Below, piece after piece: positions 46,125-57,400 of a stretch of 64,000 nucleotides of DNA (positions are counted from its first letter, which is position 1; each line of letters starts with the position of its first letter). Position numbers and translations under genes: made by a program. The notes under the pieces were generated by a model. The model searched no databases and was not told the origin of the DNA. It was given only the letters and a program-made list of their open reading frames with translations. The DNA is from Atherix ibis (Eukaryota > Arthropoda > Insecta > Diptera > Athericidae): the NCBI GenBank assembly GCA_958298945.1, contig OY282609.1, positions 41,368,954-41,432,953 on the forward strand, read 5' to 3'.

Positions 46125-46360
46125 GGCGTTTTCCATTGGACCAATTTTGCTACTACGCGGTAGTTGTAGCTGTCATCAGGCGTTTTCCTTTGGACCAATT
46201 TTGCTACTACGCGATAGATGACCAAAGTAAAGCCAAATTCTAAACTCTAGTTAAAACATAACCTTAAAACAGTCAGAAACAATACTGAGTTTACTCACAC
46301 ATAAACAATAAAAACTGAGCTTATTCACACATAAACAATACTGACAAAAAATGACTTTTC
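46125..46360 (-). mobile_element. Partial copy of the outer inverted-repeat element, without P-like insertion
   Basis: It starts with a 54-bp tandem doublet of the element's end (46125 and 46179, 'ggcgttttcc' then 'ttggaccaattttgctac'). It continues into sequence that matches both sides of copy A at 652-2014. At 46325-46332 there is one TCACACAT (the complement of ATGTGTGA), i.e. the unoccupied target site. Confidence 0.65.
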
Positions 46361-46379
46361 AACATTCTAGTTTTCAAAG

Positions 46380-47070
46380 AGGAAAGCAGCAGGCAATTGG
46401 TGAAGATGCGACTGGAGAACCAGACAGATTGTAGTCGATATGTCAAATTTATTGGCCTACATGAAAGTGCAGAATCCAAGTAAGCATCAGCATCTACATG
46501 AGCAACTAAGATTTAAACGAAACCACCGACAAAAAGAACAGAACCAAAAGAGGCACAATTTTGGCGTACCAGATACAGCAACAGAAACTTACGGTATCTC
46601 TTTAAAAATCTCAAGACAGGCTCGAAGTTGAAGTGGAATCCAAAGAAAACCAAGTAGAAGAGAAGGTAATGACTGAAATTAAACAATTGAGATCTATAAT
46701 TATGAAAGCTTAGGTCAATAGTGGCTTAAGCACCTGCCACAGTATGTAGGTGGTAAATTCAAAGTTCCGCCATTCAATGAAAACATTTCAATGAGCGGCT
46801 TACAAGCTATAATTTGAATCTGTGGCTTAGGCAAACCGGTAAACGGATGATCAGGCACAAACTGCATTAACACATTTGGTGGTGATGTCACATACGGTCG
46901 TTTATTATAAGCGCTAGAATCACGCTACGGAAAAAGCCATCTGGAGCTTGTCATCTAAGCCCTGCTAAAGTTGTACCAACTTCTCAATTTTCAGTGCACA
47001 TGAAGGTCTGCAACAGTGTGCACTGAAAATTGAGAAGTTGGTACAGAAGACCACATCAACTTCTCTCATC
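46380..47070 (+). mobile_element. Gypsy-type gag relic, third copy
   Basis: It is related to 24200-24445 and 41200-41770: 'ggtggtaaattcaaagttcc', GHDFG-like capsid words replaced by stops, and the 'gaagttggtac' end. The frame 46440-46631 (63 codons) is its N-terminal scrap. A perfect inverted duplication lies at 46972-47045. Confidence 0.55.
46972..47045. repeat. Perfect 29-bp inverted repeat, 16-nt spacer
   Basis: 46972-47000 is the exact reverse complement of 47017-47045. The second arm is native gag sequence (compare 41785-41812). The first arm is therefore a new inverted copy. Confidence 0.9.
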
Positions 47071-47535
47071 AATAACATGTTTTATAGGTGATGACTTAGA
47101 ATTTAATTGAAATAGTTAATCTATACCAGATGTAAGTGGCTTATTAGTAATTCTTAGAATTTCAAATTCATGGGAATTTGAGGGATAAATAGTTAGAAAA
47201 CTAAATAGAGGTTGAAGAAACTCTAAATTTATAAAAAATAAAAAATAAGAAAAATATTTTAAAGGTATAATTTTTAAAACAGAGAGAATTTTAAGCAACG
47301 GTAAAGTTGAAACTATAAAATTATTATTATAAGTCAAATGTAAAAATTTAGATTTAAAAACGATGAAACAAACTTATAGTATGTCAATTCCTTAAAAATA
47401 AATAAAAATGCTTTGTATTTTAATGTAAACAAATTATTCAAATAAAAAATATATATGGCATATTTTACAATATTTTATATTTTTAATCCAATAATTGTGA
47501 CTTGATCGGAAACCTAACCATTTTACTAATGTCAT
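47071..47535. other. AT-rich stretch without a gene
   Basis: Nothing recognised; the 73-codon - strand frame here has no known features. Confidence 0.4.
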
Positions 47536-48194
47536 ATTTTTTTAGTTTTTTATTACTTTTTCTACCAAGTACATGTTCGGATATTTAACTTTTGTAAGCC
47601 CATTTTCATAGAGTCCACCTTTGATTGGCTTACCCTGATAATCTTCAAAGTTATATTTAACAAGATTGGTAATTGCGACTTTACTAATTTTAAAAACTTC
47701 AATAGTCCACTTTGGTGTGCAGCCTCTCTCAAAAATATGTCTGTATTTACTTATACGAACATAGTCTCAAACTTAAATTTTTCTGCTCCACCTATCTTAA
47801 TATGATTGTATACTGTGGATAAAAGCGTGTTTCTCATTTCACTTGTTGACATCAAACGGCCGCATTTTAATTGTTCTGTTTTGCTAGGTTATATTTCTAA
47901 GTCAGTCTCTTTATAATATCAATCCATCTATATAAACCGTTTGCACTAAATTCTTTCAACATCATAAATTTATATACATATATGGTTAAAACGTTCTACA
48001 ATAGACGCCTTTATAGTGTTATATGTTTAATAGTAATTTAAATTGTATTTTTCCATTAAATTTTCAAATTAAACATTATAGAACTGCTTGCCATGATCAG
48101 TTTGACAATTTTTCGGGTAGCGATGGCTTTCACTAAATATTGATTGCATTGCCTTCAAAACTTCTGAACCAGATTTATTCTTGCTGGAACTATA

Positions 48195-49458
48195 GGGTGG
48201 TCCATCTAGCGGTTGCATTTTGAACCACTATTTATTTGAAGTACTTGAGCGTTAAATGTCATCACGAATTGACATTTTGTTAGTTGAAAATCTGAATTTT
48301 ACGAAATGGTAATCCTTGAAGAAAACTGGGAAATATTGAGAACTTATTTCCAAAGTGGTGAGTCTTCAATTCAAACTGTTTAATAAAGAAATTTAAAAAA
48401 AAAATGAGCAAAGATCGAATGCTATCACGTCAACTTGTGGACAAATTCGTGAAGCGAGTTCGCGAAACTGATTTGTTGGTTGCCAAAGCAATTCGTTCCC
48501 GCTCTAATACAGTGCGTACGAACGAGAATATTGCCACCGTTGCTGAAAATGTCCGTGATCATCCATCAACATCAACTCATCACCGTTCTCAGAAATTGAG
48601 CATTTCTCGCACTTCTCTGTTGAGAATTTTGTACAAAGACCTCGGTATGAAAGCTTACAAAGTTCAATTAGTCCAATAACTAAAACCGAATGACCGTCCG
48701 ATGCGTTTTCGGTTTGACCAATGGGCTCAATATCAATTGGCCGAAGATGAGCATTTTTACCGAAAAATCATCTTTTCGGATGAGGCCCATTTCCACCTCG
48801 GTGGGTATGTCAACAAACAAAATTGTCGCATCTAGGGCTCAGAAAATCCATACGTCACCATGGAAAAGCCGATGCATCCACAACGAGTTATGGTTTGGTG
48901 CGGTTTTTGGACTGGAGGCATCATTGGCCCGTTTTTCTTCGAAAATGATGAAGGAGACGCCGTTACAGTCAATGGTGAGCGCTATCGTGGCATGTTCAAC
49001 GAATTTTTGTTTCCGAAAGTTGAAGAAAATGGCATGGACGACATTTGGTTTCAACAGGTTAGGGGCCACTTGCCACACAGCCAACGTAACAATTCAACTT
49101 TTGCGTACTGCTTTCGAAAACCGATTGATCATCCCAAATTCTTGTTTGTATTATTTTATGTGAGGAGCCGTTAAGGATAAATGTTACGTAAGCCACCCAG
49201 AGACAATTGATGCCTTGAAACACGAAATCAAAGTTACCATTGAAGGGGTACAGTCCCAGACAATCGAAAATGTACTGAAAAATTGGGTCGAGCGAATGGG
49301 ATACTGTTAAACCCACCCGTGTCAGTCTTTTAAATGATGTTGTGTTTCATTCTTAAATTTCAAGGTTCAATCTTTCTAATAAAACCGGAAATTTAAAAAA
49401 AATATACACTAGTTTTTTTTTATTTACTTTTTAAAATGCAACTTTTAAATGGTCCACA
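48195..49458 (+). mobile_element. Tc1/mariner-group transposon with TA target duplication
   Basis: The terminal inverted repeats are GGGTGGTCCATCTAGCGGTTG (inward GCATTTT) at the left and the complement of TGTGGACCATTTAAAAGTTG (inward GCATTTT) at the right. TA lies at 48193-48194 and 49459-49460. Length is 1264 bp. It sits inside the Polinton integrase relic and is therefore younger. One degenerate transposase gene lies on the + strand. Confidence 0.75.
48306..49310 (+). pseudogene. Transposase of the Tc1/mariner-group element
   Basis: An N-terminal frame (48306, then 48404-48679) contains helix-turn-helix regions, including ISRTSLLRILYKDLGMKAYK. The next frame has IIFSDEAHFHLGGYVN (first catalytic Asp), MVWCGFWTGGIIGPFFF and DDIWFQQ. 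A one-base insertion falls exactly at the second catalytic aspartate codon: GAT becomes GTTA. A second lesion deletes the third catalytic residue region near 49130-49160. The tail TIDALKHEIKVTIEG with NVLKNWVERMGYC is recognisable to 49310. It cannot make an active enzyme. Confidence 0.75.
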
Positions 49459-49620
49459 TACGCATATTTGGAAAATGAATTAATAACAGTGTGGAGATAT
49501 GAAAATCCTTTATTTTGCTTCTTATAATCACCCATTTAAACTAAATCCGCTTTCCCAAAAAATTTCTTCGAGCTAATTGATGCAGCTCATTGACAATCGC
49601 CTGCATACTCATTATTACAA

Positions 49621-50480
49621 CAAAATTATTTTGTTACAAACCCTTATATATATGTTGATGCGAGAAAATTGATAAAGGAGATAAATATTATACTCGTAAA
49701 TGTCAAACAGTATAGAGTAAAATTCAAATTGCAAATGCATCAGTATGCGGAGTAATTTTAAGAGTTTATTTTACACCTGTGGATGGTTGGAGACATCTGG
49801 CTTTTTGGAAAGAAAGCTGGTAAAACTACTGAAACATATAGTGGCGAATTTTTATTTGCATCAGACTTACAACACATACGAATTGAAGTAGAAGGAGCTG
49901 ATATTTAGTCTCAAAAAAAAACCAAACAAAGGCTAATACATGTTACGATAGATAAATAGTCTCAAAAAACTGTTTATCTAGCATATATGCGCCTTTGTTT
50001 CGACTTTACGGTGTTGTATGTTCTATTTGCTCCCTAGTGTTGTAGTACTCTTCAGTCCAGATAGATGCCACATGCTGAATTCCTCCTTGTTTTTTTTGTT
50101 CCCTCGTCGGCGAACATATCGAGCATAAAAATTTTGAATTTTCATAGTTTTTAAAACGATTAATAATAATTGAAATTTGCAACAAAATTTCTTCCTCTAT
50201 TAAAAAGAGTTTCCTCTCTTGTATTCTTCAATTAAAATTTTAATATTTTATTCTATGAACATTTTTTTTTATAAATTTTTTTTCAAATGTTTTTTCAATA
50301 GAAAAATATATTTTACTCTCTATTAATATACACGTAAGTATATGTTTATTAAAATATTATATTGTTGGTAGTTTTTTTTTAAATATCCATGGATATTAAT
50401 CACTTAAGGACGCTATCATTTTGAAAATTTCTTTTTTTTAATAAATAATAAACAAACTCATTCAATAAAGGAAAACTCAA
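49621..50480. other. Unassigned stretch inside the Polinton region
   Basis: Mostly AT-rich. A short frame near 49770-49850 (GWRHLAFWKESW) might be a retroelement scrap, but I cannot place it. No further Polinton gene is seen here. Confidence 0.35.
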
Positions 50481-50484
50481 CTAC

Positions 50485-50765
50485 GCCGACTACGATTCTT
50501 TCCCATCATCCGAATTGTTTCACAGTCCAAATCCTCCACAACTCTATTTCATAATAGCGTCATAATGCCAACCGCTCGAATTTGCTCTTACGTACGATTG
50601 TATCTTATGATCGTACTGCCGGTTTTTCCGCCTATTCGACAAACCATCATCAGGGGGACCCGAGGTATCAAATTGGACGAAGGTATTATACATAGCCTTT
50701 TTGATTTATGCGTCATCTTTTGGGTAACGATCAAATTAACAATGATATCGATAAGGCTAGTGCAA
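50485..50765 (-). mobile_element. Fragment of the gypsy LTR (outer third)
   Basis: It matches 6665-6970 and 12485-12785: 'catcatccgaattg' region, 'gtatcttatgatcgtac', 'gacccgaggtatcaaa' then 'ttggacgaag', and 'gatatcgataaggctag'. Only the outer part of the LTR is present. The 79-codon + frame is a shadow. Confidence 0.6.
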
Positions 50766-50831
50766 CAATTCTCATTATCGTTTTACAATTGTGACGAAGT
50801 ATGAATTTATATACAACATCTAGATCTATAT

Positions 50832-52460
50832 GTGCTACAATGTGAAACTGAAATTTATATTGAGGGTGCATTAACAGATGCTAAAAACGTAGTCCTACCC
50901 GAAGATGATGCTTTCTTAGTCAATAATTGTATGATATTTCTATTCGATGAAATTCGATGTGAATTAAATGGAGTAGATATCGATCGAACGCGAAACTTGC
51001 GCATAAGTTCAATTATTAAAAATGTTTTATCACTGAATGAAAGTGAAAGCAAAATGTAATTGAATGCCGGTTTGTCGCTTACAACACCTATAAAATTAAC
51101 AAAGGGCCAATTTTTGTATATTACTAATGTTGCTGTTAGAATTTCCTGAAGACTAAAAAAAAATTATCATTAATGCAAAACATGAGTTAATACCTGTTAG
51201 AACGCAAAATGATAAAAATAGTTATATTTCAAAAAAAGTACCCATACTAGACATTTTTAAAATTCAATGGTGAATTCCCCATGTAAATATGGATAATAAT
51301 ACTAAACTTCAACTTATAAAAACTGTTAATTCAGGGTCACCAATTAAAATGAGTTGTTGTAGCCGAGATATGTATGAATATCCAACATTGCCAACTACTA
51401 CCTCAGCATGTTTATACTGTAAAAATATCGTCATAAATCGAATAGCCTAGATATGTTGTATGCGCTTTTTAAAGCAATCGTAAAAAAATGAACTACAATT
51501 CAAGATTGTAGTAAATTTGAACAGTGTTCTCTCTCTGACATAAAAGTTCATTTAAACTCAGAAATATATCTACTAGGTGTATAAGCTTAAATCCGCTGTT
51601 TTTTTATTTAAAAAAACTTTTTTTTTTCATAGAAAGCAAAAACAAATTTATTTAAAGTACTTTCCATCGCTAGCTACACATTTTTCCCATCTCTCGGGCA
51701 CTTTGTGGGTATCACTCGAAAAAAATCCTTCTCTTCCGAGGCAAACTACTCATCAAGCCATTTACGGACGTCTTCGTGAGGATCGAAGTGCTGCTCAGCG
51801 AGCGCGTGGCCCATCAACGAAAACAGGTGGTAGTCGGAAGTAGCTAGGTCTGGTGAATAAATGGGGTGGGGTAGCACCTCCCAGTTGAGTGTCTCCAAGT
51901 AGTTTCGGACCATTTTTGACATGTGCAATGATGCGTGGTCGTGGAGGAAAATCACCTTGTCATGTCTTTGTTGATAATCCGTCCTTTTTTCATGCAGAGC
52001 ACGGTGATTACCAATGGAAACATGTATGTTGTTAAACGAAATTGCTGACAATGTGAACTGATTAATGTTGACAGATGTCAAACTTAAAAAAATTATGCCG
52101 TGTCCATGGTAGCTTAATACGCACACTCACGCCATCTATGACCAAACAGCGGATTTAAGCTCATACACCTGGTATATGATGATTTGAATATTAATTGCGA
52201 TCGAGAAAAAATTGATATATTATACAATATGTATGCTAAATTTTAATAGCCATATTACAATTGTTCAAATATCTCGTTGCTTATCAGAGATGAATTTAAA
52301 TTGAGTGCGCCCCTTGCAGTTATAAATTGCTGTCATCAGAGAGATACAATCAAATCGGGACCAGTTGACGTAAGAATTGAACTTTAAACATCAGTAAGTA
52401 TTCCAGACTCAACTCCAGTAAACTGTCTATTAATCCATGATAGAATTATCGAATATATAC
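50832..52460 (+). pseudogene. Polinton/adintovirus-type capsid protein relic, split by a mariner element
   Basis: An open 75-codon start (50832-51059) has YIEGALTDAKN, VNNCMIFLFDEIRCELNGVD and SLNESESKM. More broken sequence follows to 51570. After the mariner insertion the tail resumes with YDDLNINCDREKIDILYNMY, KSGPVDVRIEL and LLIHDRIIEY (to about 52445). This wording is that of the large double-jelly-roll-type capsid proteins found repeatedly in insect Polinton-like elements; the fold assignment is my recollection of the family. Several stops lie between the blocks. Confidence 0.6.
51573..52172 (-). mobile_element. Mariner element, internally deleted (600 bp)
   Basis: The terminal inverted repeats are CTAGGTGTATAAGCTTAAAT (then CCGCTGTT) at the left and the complement CCAGGTGTATGAGCTTAAAT at the right. 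TA target sites are at 51571-51572 and 52173-52174. On the - strand it keeps the C-terminal half of the transposase: HEKRTDYQQRHDKVIFLHDH (Asp of the catalytic triad) and PDLATSDYHLF (last Asp, DD34D spacing), then a tail to the left end. The N-terminal half is deleted. It interrupts the capsid-like gene. Confidence 0.85.
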
Positions 52461-53236
52461 CTATGAATATACAGGGTTTCGAAACAAAAAGAAACATATT
52501 AATGCTAAAGGGGATTGTAATACTTGATCAATATAATCAACTAACAATATTTTAGTTTACGTCTACCATAATATTTTACAAATCTATCACCGAATCTACA
52601 GAAATAAGCATATTGGCTATACAATAATCATCATGGACTTCAGTGGAATCAAGGCTTTACCGCCTTGAATATCATTAGAAAAATGTCAGCTAATATTTTA
52701 AGTGGGCAAATTGTTTATAATAAGGGAACTGCAAAATGAAATGGTTTCAACAAATTTGTAGTGATTTGGAATGTGAAATTCGGAATATACCTGATATATT
52801 TCGGATTTTGAATTTCAAAATTTGACGATATAAAATAGATTTCTACGACTACACCTCGATGTTGTATTCATGCAGGAGTATGTGCGCTACAAAATGTTTT
52901 TTAATCCAGAATATATAAAAGCAAATTATTTATATAATACAGATTTAAAAAAAAAAACACGTTATTAAAAATTAAAATAACATCTTTTTATTTATCAAAA
53001 TTATTTATCCACAATTAACTGAGTAATATTTTACATATATATACATTATAATTATATTTTTTATTATTTCCTAAATAGTTTAGAATTCAAATAGGTGGTG
53101 ATAAATTAACAAAACTATCGAAATATTTCACATTTATTCCCTTTTTATTATATGCTAGCCAATGTGTTACAGGTCCTCTTAAATGTTTGAAGTTCACTAC
53201 TCCGCAATTGTTCTTAGATGGTTTTATTGGTAAATT
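52461..53236. other. Unassigned AT-rich stretch
   Basis: No gene recognised; it may hold decayed Polinton sequence. Confidence 0.35.
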
Positions 53237-53242
53237 ATTTTT

Positions 53243-53627
53243 TTAAATTATGGAAATGTGGTAGTCGGAAGAGGCCAGGTCTGGTGAATAAGCGGGGTAG
53301 GGTAGCACCTCCCAGTTAAGTGTCTCTAAGTAGTTTTGGACCATTTTTGACGTGTGCAATGGTGCGTTGTCGTAGAGGAAAATTAGCTTGTCATGTCCTT
53401 GTTGATAATCCGTCCTTTTTTCATGCAGAGCACGGTGTAATTTGATCAGTTGTTGGTGGTAGCGGTAGGCATTGACAGTTTCACTTGGTTTCAACATTTC
53501 ATAGTAGACGATACCCTGCTGATCCCACCAAACGCACAGCATCGTCTTCCGTCCGAAGCGATTTGAGCTTAATAAGCTCACTCACGCCATATATGACCAA
53601 ACAGAAGATTTAAGCTTATACACCTGG
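53243..53627 (-). mobile_element. Mariner element fragment, same family as 51573-52172
   Basis: It keeps one terminal repeat (ending CACCTGG at 53627 before TA) and a - strand frame of 112 codons with SETVNAYRYHQQLIKLHRAL, FLYDNAPLHTSKMVQ and PDLASSDYH. It adds part of the transposase that is deleted in the 51573 copy (CVWWDQQGIVYYEMLKPSET). The other terminus is missing: homology stops near 53258. Confidence 0.75.
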
Positions 53628-53649
53628 TAATGCTCGATTGGGTAGTGAA

Positions 53650-54190
53650 TTGAGTAGTTTTTTGAATTAGGTTGTAAACATAGACCCAAACCTTTTCTTT
53701 AAGGTTTCAAATATATTCTTGTTCCTATTGCTATAGCCTCCATAGTTTTATTATAACGTTTATTTTCCTGTAGTTATCTTTTCGCATTACTCGCTTGACT
53801 AATAACTTTTGGATAGTGCACCAACAGCAGACAATCCAGCGAATAGTGGTATTAGAAACGGTAGAACTCCACAAACTTTATAAACATGTTTTACGCGTGG
53901 CATACTAATAGTTTTCTTTCTACCGATCACAGATTTTTCTGCCTTCAAAGTAGACTATATGCATTTTTTACTGCAGCTTTAAAAAATTTGTTATGGTAGC
54001 CTTATCGACGGCATTGTTGATTTTAGCATCACCTAAGAGGTAGACGATTATATGATCTGACGACGTTTCATCAGATGAATTCCAAAACGGACGTATGAGC
54101 ATATGTGAAAAAGCCTACGTCTGAACCGCTTCAGGACGCGGAGCTATACGATTAGGAGCATTGAGTGTTGGGCTGTGCTTTTGATGAGTG
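53650..54190 (-). pseudogene. Polinton/adintovirus-type minor capsid-like protein relic
   Basis: On the - strand a broken frame runs from VDKATITNFLKAAVKNA through a hydrophobic middle (LPFLIP-like, here altered) to LQENKRYNKTMEAIAIGTRI and YLKP. The arrangement, a glycine/alanine-rich hydrophobic centre then a charged helix then TMEAIAIG and YLKP, is typical of a small structural protein that accompanies the capsid gene in insect Polintons. Frameshifts are present. Confidence 0.5.
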
Positions 54191-55240
54191 GTTTATTGGT
54201 AAAAAATTAAATTTGCACGGTATTTTTTTGTTAAATTTTTATTAATAAAAAAAATATAAATACACATAGAAAATCAATATTGTATACTTAAAAAAAGATG
54301 TATGTTTTTGTGCGTGTTTTTATTGAAAGTTTAAACTAAAACTTAAAGCGGAACGATCCTAACATTAATACTCGTAGTAGTAACATGAATAAAGATAAAA
54401 ATTATGTTCAGGTTAAAAATGTATACAATGGGTTAAGTTACTTTGAATGCATTTATTTATATATATTTTCTTACATAAAGTAAGTAATCAAAAATTAAAA
54501 ACAATATATATCTGAAAAGAAAATCTCTTTCAAGAAAAACAATAGAATCCTAATTATGAATTCGCAAATCAATTTGCGAAGAATTCACTAATACCAACCA
54601 CTATAACGTGTAATAATGAATAAATTCATAAAAATCATATTAGTAAAATTATTAAAAAAAAATGCAAACTCGAAAGAAAAATAATGTTACCATAGAATAG
54701 AAATAAAATTATTGAATAAAATATACAAGCCTAAATAAATAAAATTAATATTTTAAGGGTGAATCTAAGGTATCGGAATCAAATTAATTTTAAATCAATA
54801 ACTAAAAAATAAATCCATTCCATGTAAAACTCCCTTATATTTTTTTTATAATAAGAAACTGAAAAAATGAACACGAGAAAAACATATAATTTAATCAATA
54901 TTAAGAGGAAGAGGATCATCGTGAAAGACAGCGCGCATCATTCTTCAAAGAAGACCACGTAAATCTAATTATTATTATTATTAATAATAATATTATTTCC
55001 TATAATTATAATTAAAATAATATACATTTATAATGATACAAAGTTATAGTAAGAAAGAAAATAACACAACAAGAGAATAACTAGAAAAGAACATCAAATT
55101 TAAAATAAAAACTTTTAAAAGAAAGGACAAATAGATTTAATAAATAATCAATTATTTTATTATCATATTCTTGAAATATTATTTATATAATATATAAAAA
55201 CGAATAGCGGTAAAATATGAAGATGGGAACTTTCTTTTTC
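54191..55240. other. A-rich stretch without a gene
   Basis: Long A/T-rich low-complexity sequence with many 'aaataaaa' words; nothing recognised. Confidence 0.45.
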
Positions 55241-56061
55241 GTTTCTCTTCCACATCACTCATTGTTTTCTTTTTATTTTCCTTTTTTTGTCTTCTTCCTT
55301 CACCTTCAAGTACTTTTGCATGCATGACTGAAACCATGGGCCATATTTCTTTCTTTTCTGTTATAAATTTGTTCTCTCTTTTTTCTCTTTCTTTATTTAC
55401 GGTATAAATATTTTCTTCTCTTCTGTTTTTTTATTTTAGGGTACATTACTTCTAAATCTCTAAATTTGTTTTTTTTTATTTTTATCTCTTCAAATACCCG
55501 TCTGACTGTAGCATAAGCAGAAAGATTTTTCTTTCTCTTTTATTTTGATTTTCTCTTTACTTTGTTTTCTCTCTTGCCTTCGTGATTCAAGATTATTTTT
55601 CGCTTTCCATTGCATTCTCACTTTTTATTAGTAACCTTCGTGTAGGGATGTGTGAATGTTTTTGTTAAAAATAGAGCGAAAAAGAAATTGAGAGAACAAA
55701 AGTGAAATGAAAGGAAATAATAATAGACAATGAGTTCGTCCATATAATAATAGCAAAACTTAAATCCAAAAGCGAGAAATAATGTATTTCTAAACTGCAC
55801 CATTTATAAAACTACTGTAAAAATGAAATGACATATTAATAGACACTGGATTCTTAGATATAAATATAGCCAAATTTAAATCAAAAAGCAAGAAATAATG
55901 CAATTTTAAACTATACCATTTTATTTCACTATTGTCGAAATGAAATGATATACAATATTAATAGACACTAGGATTGGTCATGTAAATTCAATATTTTAAA
56001 TTATGATGTAAAGAAACAATGAAAATTTTAAACTGTACAATTTGATATTAAAAATTAAATG

Positions 56062-56469
56062 AATTATGAATAGATAATTTTTAAAAAGAAATAAGGTAAT
56101 AATTAGAGGAAAATTTATAGAAAAAAATAGATAGAAATATGAAAACTAAGATATTTATTAGATATATTTTTTAAAATTATGGAAATGTGGTAGTCGGAAG
56201 AGGCCAGGTCTGGTGAATAAGCGGGGTAGGGTAGCACCTCCCAGTTAAGTGTCTCTAAGTAGTTTTGGACCATTTTTGACGTGTGCAATGGTGCGTTGTC
56301 GTAGAGGAAAATTAGCTTGTCATGTCCTTGTTGATAATCCGTCCTTTTTTCATGCAGAGCACGGAATTATGAATAGATAATTTTTAAAAAGAAATAAGGT
56401 AATAATTAGAGGACAATTTATAGAAAAAAATAGATAGAAATATGAAAACTAAGATATTTATTAGATATA
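56062..56469. repeat. 105-bp direct duplication around a copied 198-bp mariner patch
   Basis: 56062-56166 and 56365-56469 are nearly identical ('aattatgaatagataattt' to 'attagatata'). Between them 56167-56364 copies 53237-53433, including about 20 bp of non-mariner flank and the mariner part ('tggtagtcggaagaggcc' to 'catgcagagcacgg'). Confidence 0.85.
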
Positions 56470-56515
56470 AGAAAATTAATTTTTTATAATGAATTCTAAA
56501 TAACAGTATTTTTAT

Positions 56516-56758
56516 TCAAGATTCCTCCTCTGCACAGGTAATTAACTGCCCATCATGGGCTAAAATAGAGATCATCATCATAGCGAAAAGAGCACTCCGA
56601 ATAATTTTTTTTTGCCGTTGAGTGCCATAGCCAGCTTGTAGTAGGTCAGAGAAGGTATTCCCATCTAAGGATTTCTCAATCAGATCATCGGACGGCTTAG
56701 TTTCTTTTTTCCTCTTCTCTTCTTTCTTTAATTTTTTTGGGTTTCCTTTAGGAGTCAT
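56516..56758 (-). CDS. 80-codon frame in the LTR relic, function unknown
   Basis: It starts MTPKGNPKKLKKEEKRKKE, so it is very basic at first, followed by an ordinary-looking stretch (SLDGNTFSDLLQAGYGTQ) and a hydrophobic patch (IRSALFAMMMISILAHDG). AATAAA follows the stop by a few bases on the - strand. Homologous LTR segments (5940-6170, 11690-11870) do not keep this frame open. It is probably chance, but it is the longest non-repetitive frame in the LTR family here. Confidence 0.2.
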   Translation of the reverse strand: MTPKGNPKKLKKEEKRKKETKPSDDLIEKSLDGNTFSDLLQAGYGTQRQKKIIRSALFAMMMISILAHDGQLITCAEEES

Positions 56759-57213
56759 TTTATTTTTTATTTTTTATGCTTCTTATTTTTCTTTGTCTTT
56801 AAAAATATTTTTTTTCCGTTATTTTTTCGACGATTCATTCTTATTTTCGTGACTTTTTACCTTCCCTCCCATTCCCTATTCCTCTCCCTCTTCGTGTTTT
56901 TTTTTTTTTTTTTTTTTTTTAAATAAATTTTTCTTCTATAAAACACCCTCGGATGTTTTTATTATCTCATTTATATTTTCGGCATGATTTTTTTCTGCTT
57001 ATGGTGGGTGTAAGAGCACATCGCAGCACCAATTTCGAACTTCCATAATCTTCCCATAAACAAGCGACAAGAATACCTTGCTGAAACATGTGCTCTCTGA
57101 GTATGGTCGTCATATACCATACTGCTGTGGAACTTAACGTTCATAAAAAAAGTACATTTTTATCCAAAAAAGAATAGCCTTCAGGTAAATTTTTTTTTCA
57201 AACCATAACAACT

Positions 57214-57400
57214 TCTTTATTATAAGATAAGGTATCTTTATTTCTAGAATATGCAATATCGTGTTTCCTATAATCTTGATCAAGTTAATTTATACCAGGA
57301 TCACCTCTGCCTAATTGCTTTGCTAATTTTGTATCAGGTTCACAATACCTGCTGATTAATGAATTTATTATCCGACTGATAATGTTCAATCATATGTAGG
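57214..57400 (-). pseudogene. PLA2-like domain relic of the Polinton element
   Basis: On the - strand it reads SRYCEPDTKLAKQLGRGDPG, then a stop, then KHDIAYSRNKD. The glycine-rich loop followed by a histidine-aspartate pair is the calcium-loop and catalytic dyad arrangement of the small phospholipase A2-like domains found in adintovirus-type Polintons and parvoviruses. It has one stop, and the gypsy LTR starts immediately after (57213). Confidence 0.5.

Larger units (their letters stand above)
47540..49620 (-). pseudogene. Polinton/Maverick-type integrase, split by a Tc1-group element
   Basis: The - strand sequence outside the insertion (49461-49620 and 47540-48192) reads in order: FFGKADLV and MGDYKKQNKGFSYLHTVI (first catalytic aspartate region), NSFSKYAY, then past the insertion KNKSGSEVLKAMQSIFSE, QTDHGKQFYN (second aspartate) and IKASIVERF (glutamate). 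A C-terminal part follows with ISKYRHIFERGCTPKW and YLVEKVI. This is a retroviral-type DDE integrase of the kind carried by Polintons/Mavericks and adintoviruses. Frameshifts and stops make it non-functional. The insertion at 48195-49458 used a TA inside the codon run between NSFSKYAY and KNKSG. Confidence 0.75.
55241..57213 (+). mobile_element. LTR copy (solo) of the gypsy family, opposite orientation
   Basis: Its right edge reads 'aaaccataaca' at 57213, the complement of the TGTTATGG terminus of the LTRs at 5530 and 11141. Moving left it has the complements of 'acatgtttcagcaagg', 'cccaccat' and the purine-rich run. The left border is unclear; about 55.2-55.6 kb is my estimate. It contains an 80-codon - strand frame (56516-56758) and a patch insertion (56062-56469). 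It lies inside the PLA2-like Polinton gene. Confidence 0.5.

Noticed and set aside
52840..52930. Possible further Polinton gene fragment
   Set aside because: Only a few residues per frame looked protein-like and no motif could be named.
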